Source of the DNA: Argyresthia goedartella
Lineage: Eukaryota > Arthropoda > Insecta > Lepidoptera > Argyresthiidae
Assembly (NCBI GenBank): GCA_949825045.1
Contig: OX463824.1
Span: forward strand, 28,924,001-28,988,000
Direction of reading: 5' to 3'
DNA length: 64,000 nt
Positions within the stretch are counted from its first letter, which is position 1; each line of letters opens with the position of its first letter. The position numbers and the translations under genes were made by a program. Below are positions 61,990-64,000 of the stretch, one piece after another. Below the pieces are notes generated by a model. It made no database searches. It worked only from the letters and a program-made list of their open reading frames with translations, and was not told the origin of the DNA.

Positions 61990-63850
61990 TGATCAATGTC
62001 AGAAAACGAATCCAATATGAGTCGTTATTGAAGCAACTTGGAAATTATGTATTACTAGATTTGGTTTGAATTTCCTTTCTTTCCTTACTCCTAAACTCAA
62101 ATCAAGTAAACATTATGGACAAAGTATAAATGCATGTATCCTATAATAATATGTATCGTAATTTCAAATTGGTGTTCGATAAAATAACGACATTGTAATG
62201 TGTTAGGTTCATGGAAACCATCTCGTAATTTTACTCCAAATAATTAATGCAGCTATGGTACCTAATAACAATTTTCCAATTTCACGCGTATTTTAATAAA
62301 AAACAAATCGTCTTCTCGCTATTAAGAGCCAATAAAACCCTTGTCATGATTTTGGCAATTGGTATTGGACATGATATTGGAGTTCTTAAATCTCTTGTAT
62401 TGTATTTGTATATAAACTTGTATTTGGGTAGAATGTCTAACTTACAATATCGTGCGTTTTGCGGGACCTTTTACTCCAAGGGACCCAAAACACCCTCGTC
62501 TTCCAAGGGACCTTGTAAATACCGTGTAAAATGTACTAGGGAAGCATGATACCTAGGTATGTTACACGTAAAGTGCTCCAGAGATCACCGCAAGATATTG
62601 TGGTACCTACACGAGTTAGCGAGCGAGATAAAAAATAATTGGCCAACTCGATTAAACTGTGCCCTTTTAACTATTTTCTCTTATTTTACCTTTAGAAGAT
62701 TAAAGGTACACTCGTAAATGCTTAAATGGTAAAGGCGCTAAAGTAAGTTTCGTTAAGATAAGATGGCAAGTATTTACAACAATGTTGTAAAGGCTACTTA
62801 GATACATATCAAAAGATAGAGCAAAGCCAAGCGTGTATAAAAAAAAGCTTTGAAACAATCCTCTCCGGTTTAAAAAAAATGCAGTCGAAATGCCTTGCTT
62901 GAAAACAGATATTTTTAGCACTATAAAGGCCATGTCTCAAGTCATAGATGCTTAGAAGTAGTTTTGTTACTCAAATAGAAATGATTGAAAAAGATTTTTT
63001 TTCAAAATCGCTATTATTGCAAATTTCCTGTTAAGTTCTGGGTGTTTTTGTCAAAGTTAATAAAGCATCAATAAAAACGAAACGGGAAGACGCTTGGACG
63101 CCGTGGTATTATTAAGAATATATTAATGACATAGGTACCGTTAAATAATAATTATAATATCCATTCGCTGTTTATAGAAAGGTGTTAACTATGTTAAGTT
63201 CATCAAGTCAAGTCAAGTTTTTGCAAGCGGCGAAATCTGATTCTACCAAAAGGTCGTCGTACTTAACCAGATGTATTTTACATATACTATGTTTAAAACG
63301 TAGAGACTACGTTACGTAGAAACATAATGTTAAGCCTAAATATAAATACGTCAACGTAAACTGTGGGTTCAACAATGTATCGAGGGTAGTCTAGTTAGTA
63401 ACCCATGAACACAAGCTGCATAAGACCTAATGAAGGCATTTTACAAATACTCAACTGCGGGTTTCCTGTAGCCTGACATAAAATACTAAAGAATAGGTTG
63501 GAATATCAAGAAAACTATCATTACAAGTAAGTTTTGTTCCAAGAAGAGATATGGGCAAGCATCTGTAATGGCGGCTAGAATGGTGGACTGTGGCATAACC
63601 CCTTGTGTGTGAAAATTCCCGCTCCGGTACTGTCATTCTGGCGCCTGTGTGTGGCGCGACCGTCTCCGGTACTGCTGTAAAGGATTTTATTTTGCTTCCG
63701 TTGCAGCATTCATGTTAGTCCGATCTCTTTCTAACCTATTAAAATTGCACAAGAAAGAACAGGCTATCTAATTAATGAATGGTTTTATACTCTGTGGTCA
63801 CTGTTTGCACAATAAAACTCACTCAAAGACGCCATCCCAACCGCTACTTC
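61990..63850. other. No gene seen
   Basis: AT-rich with short frames. 62247-62549 is an open plus frame of 100 codons without a recognisable domain. If the donor at 61977 is real, this is intron. Confidence 0.35.
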
Positions 63851-63865
63851 GCGTTTGTGTCTCTC

Positions 63866-63938
63866 AGTGTTCACATAGATATTTTAATTATTTGTGCTAA
63901 GTGGAGTGCCTGCTGCTGATTATCCAATATGCAACGGT
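63866..63938 (+). CDS. Candidate first exon at the right edge (partial gene)
   Basis: TCTCAGTGTTCACA at 63863 resembles an arthropod initiator. About 70 bases on, ATGCAACG (63931) is followed directly by GTAAGTAAAG, an excellent splice donor, so the coding part would begin Met-Gln and break in the third codon. The gene would continue beyond the window on the plus strand. The product cannot be told from two codons. Confidence 0.35.
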
Positions 63939-64000
63939 AAGTAAAGTTTAATTTTAACTAATACTAATGTCGATTATCTATACCATTGTGAGTAAAAAAC

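Overview
The window looks like nuclear DNA of an insect, most likely a moth or butterfly. The grounds are a TTAGG-type telomeric repeat tract (read as CCTAA here), several short interspersed repeat families of the sort I associate with Lepidoptera, an AT-rich composition, and LTR and non-LTR retrotransposons with insect-type pol proteins. This is an inference from repeat character. No diagnostic host gene is present, and I see no bacterial features (operons, Shine-Dalgarno sites, IS elements).

Almost everything recognisable is mobile DNA. Two LTR retrotransposons dominate, both on the minus strand and both apparently intact. (1) 17448-23216 is a Ty3/Gypsy element of the 412/mdg1 type. It has identical 114-bp LTRs, a 4-bp target duplication ATCT, gag, and a pol reached by a probable +1 frameshift. 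Ahead of gag it carries an unexpected 92-residue single-pass membrane protein ORF. (2) 25183-31878 is a BEL/Pao element with identical 177-bp LTRs and one uninterrupted 1704-residue gag-pol frame. It sits inside an older repeat, which it split. Identical LTRs in both mean recent insertion.

Around them lie older repeats. SINE family S1 has five copies (1, 4.3, 10.0, 12.0 and 14.1 kb). SINE family S2 has four copies (9.5, 34.3, 37.2 and 44.0 kb) and a distant relative at 42.7 kb. Decayed non-LTR retrotransposons are at 10.5, 13.6 and 52.5-54.4 kb. Short repeat families are labelled here Rep-A (a GGTCAAGTGCGAGTC... repeat), Rep-B (TIR TTTATCTACACAC), Rep-C (TIR elements sharing one central core), Rep-D (GATGGGCTAGCCCCCTG...), Rep-E (ACAACACGGCCATG...) and Rep-F (TTAAGGTGATACCTCG...). 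Tandem arrays include a 64-bp satellite at 464-1062, a telomeric CCTAA tract inside a foldback at 2.2 kb, 38-bp units at 14.5 kb and about 130-bp units at 12.3 kb. Insertions are repeatedly nested: SINE in Rep-D, SINE in Rep-A, BEL in a foldback in Rep-B, and a TIR element in one arm of a tandem duplication whose other arm preserves the empty site.

Host signal is thin. Around 61.9 kb there is a TATA box, short ATG-initiated frame and GTAAGT donor. At the right edge (63.93 kb) there is ATGCAACG followed by GTAAGT. Either could be the first exon of a plus-strand gene running past the window. GC-rich stretches at 40.1, 55.15 and 57.35 kb may be promoter or first-exon regions, and a pair of convergent TATA/initiator promoters is possible near 16.7 kb. 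A 43-residue plus-strand ORF at 33.2 kb has coding-like composition but is not recognised. The long gaps (14.8-17.4, 44.5-49.5, 57.7-61.6 kb) otherwise read as non-coding.
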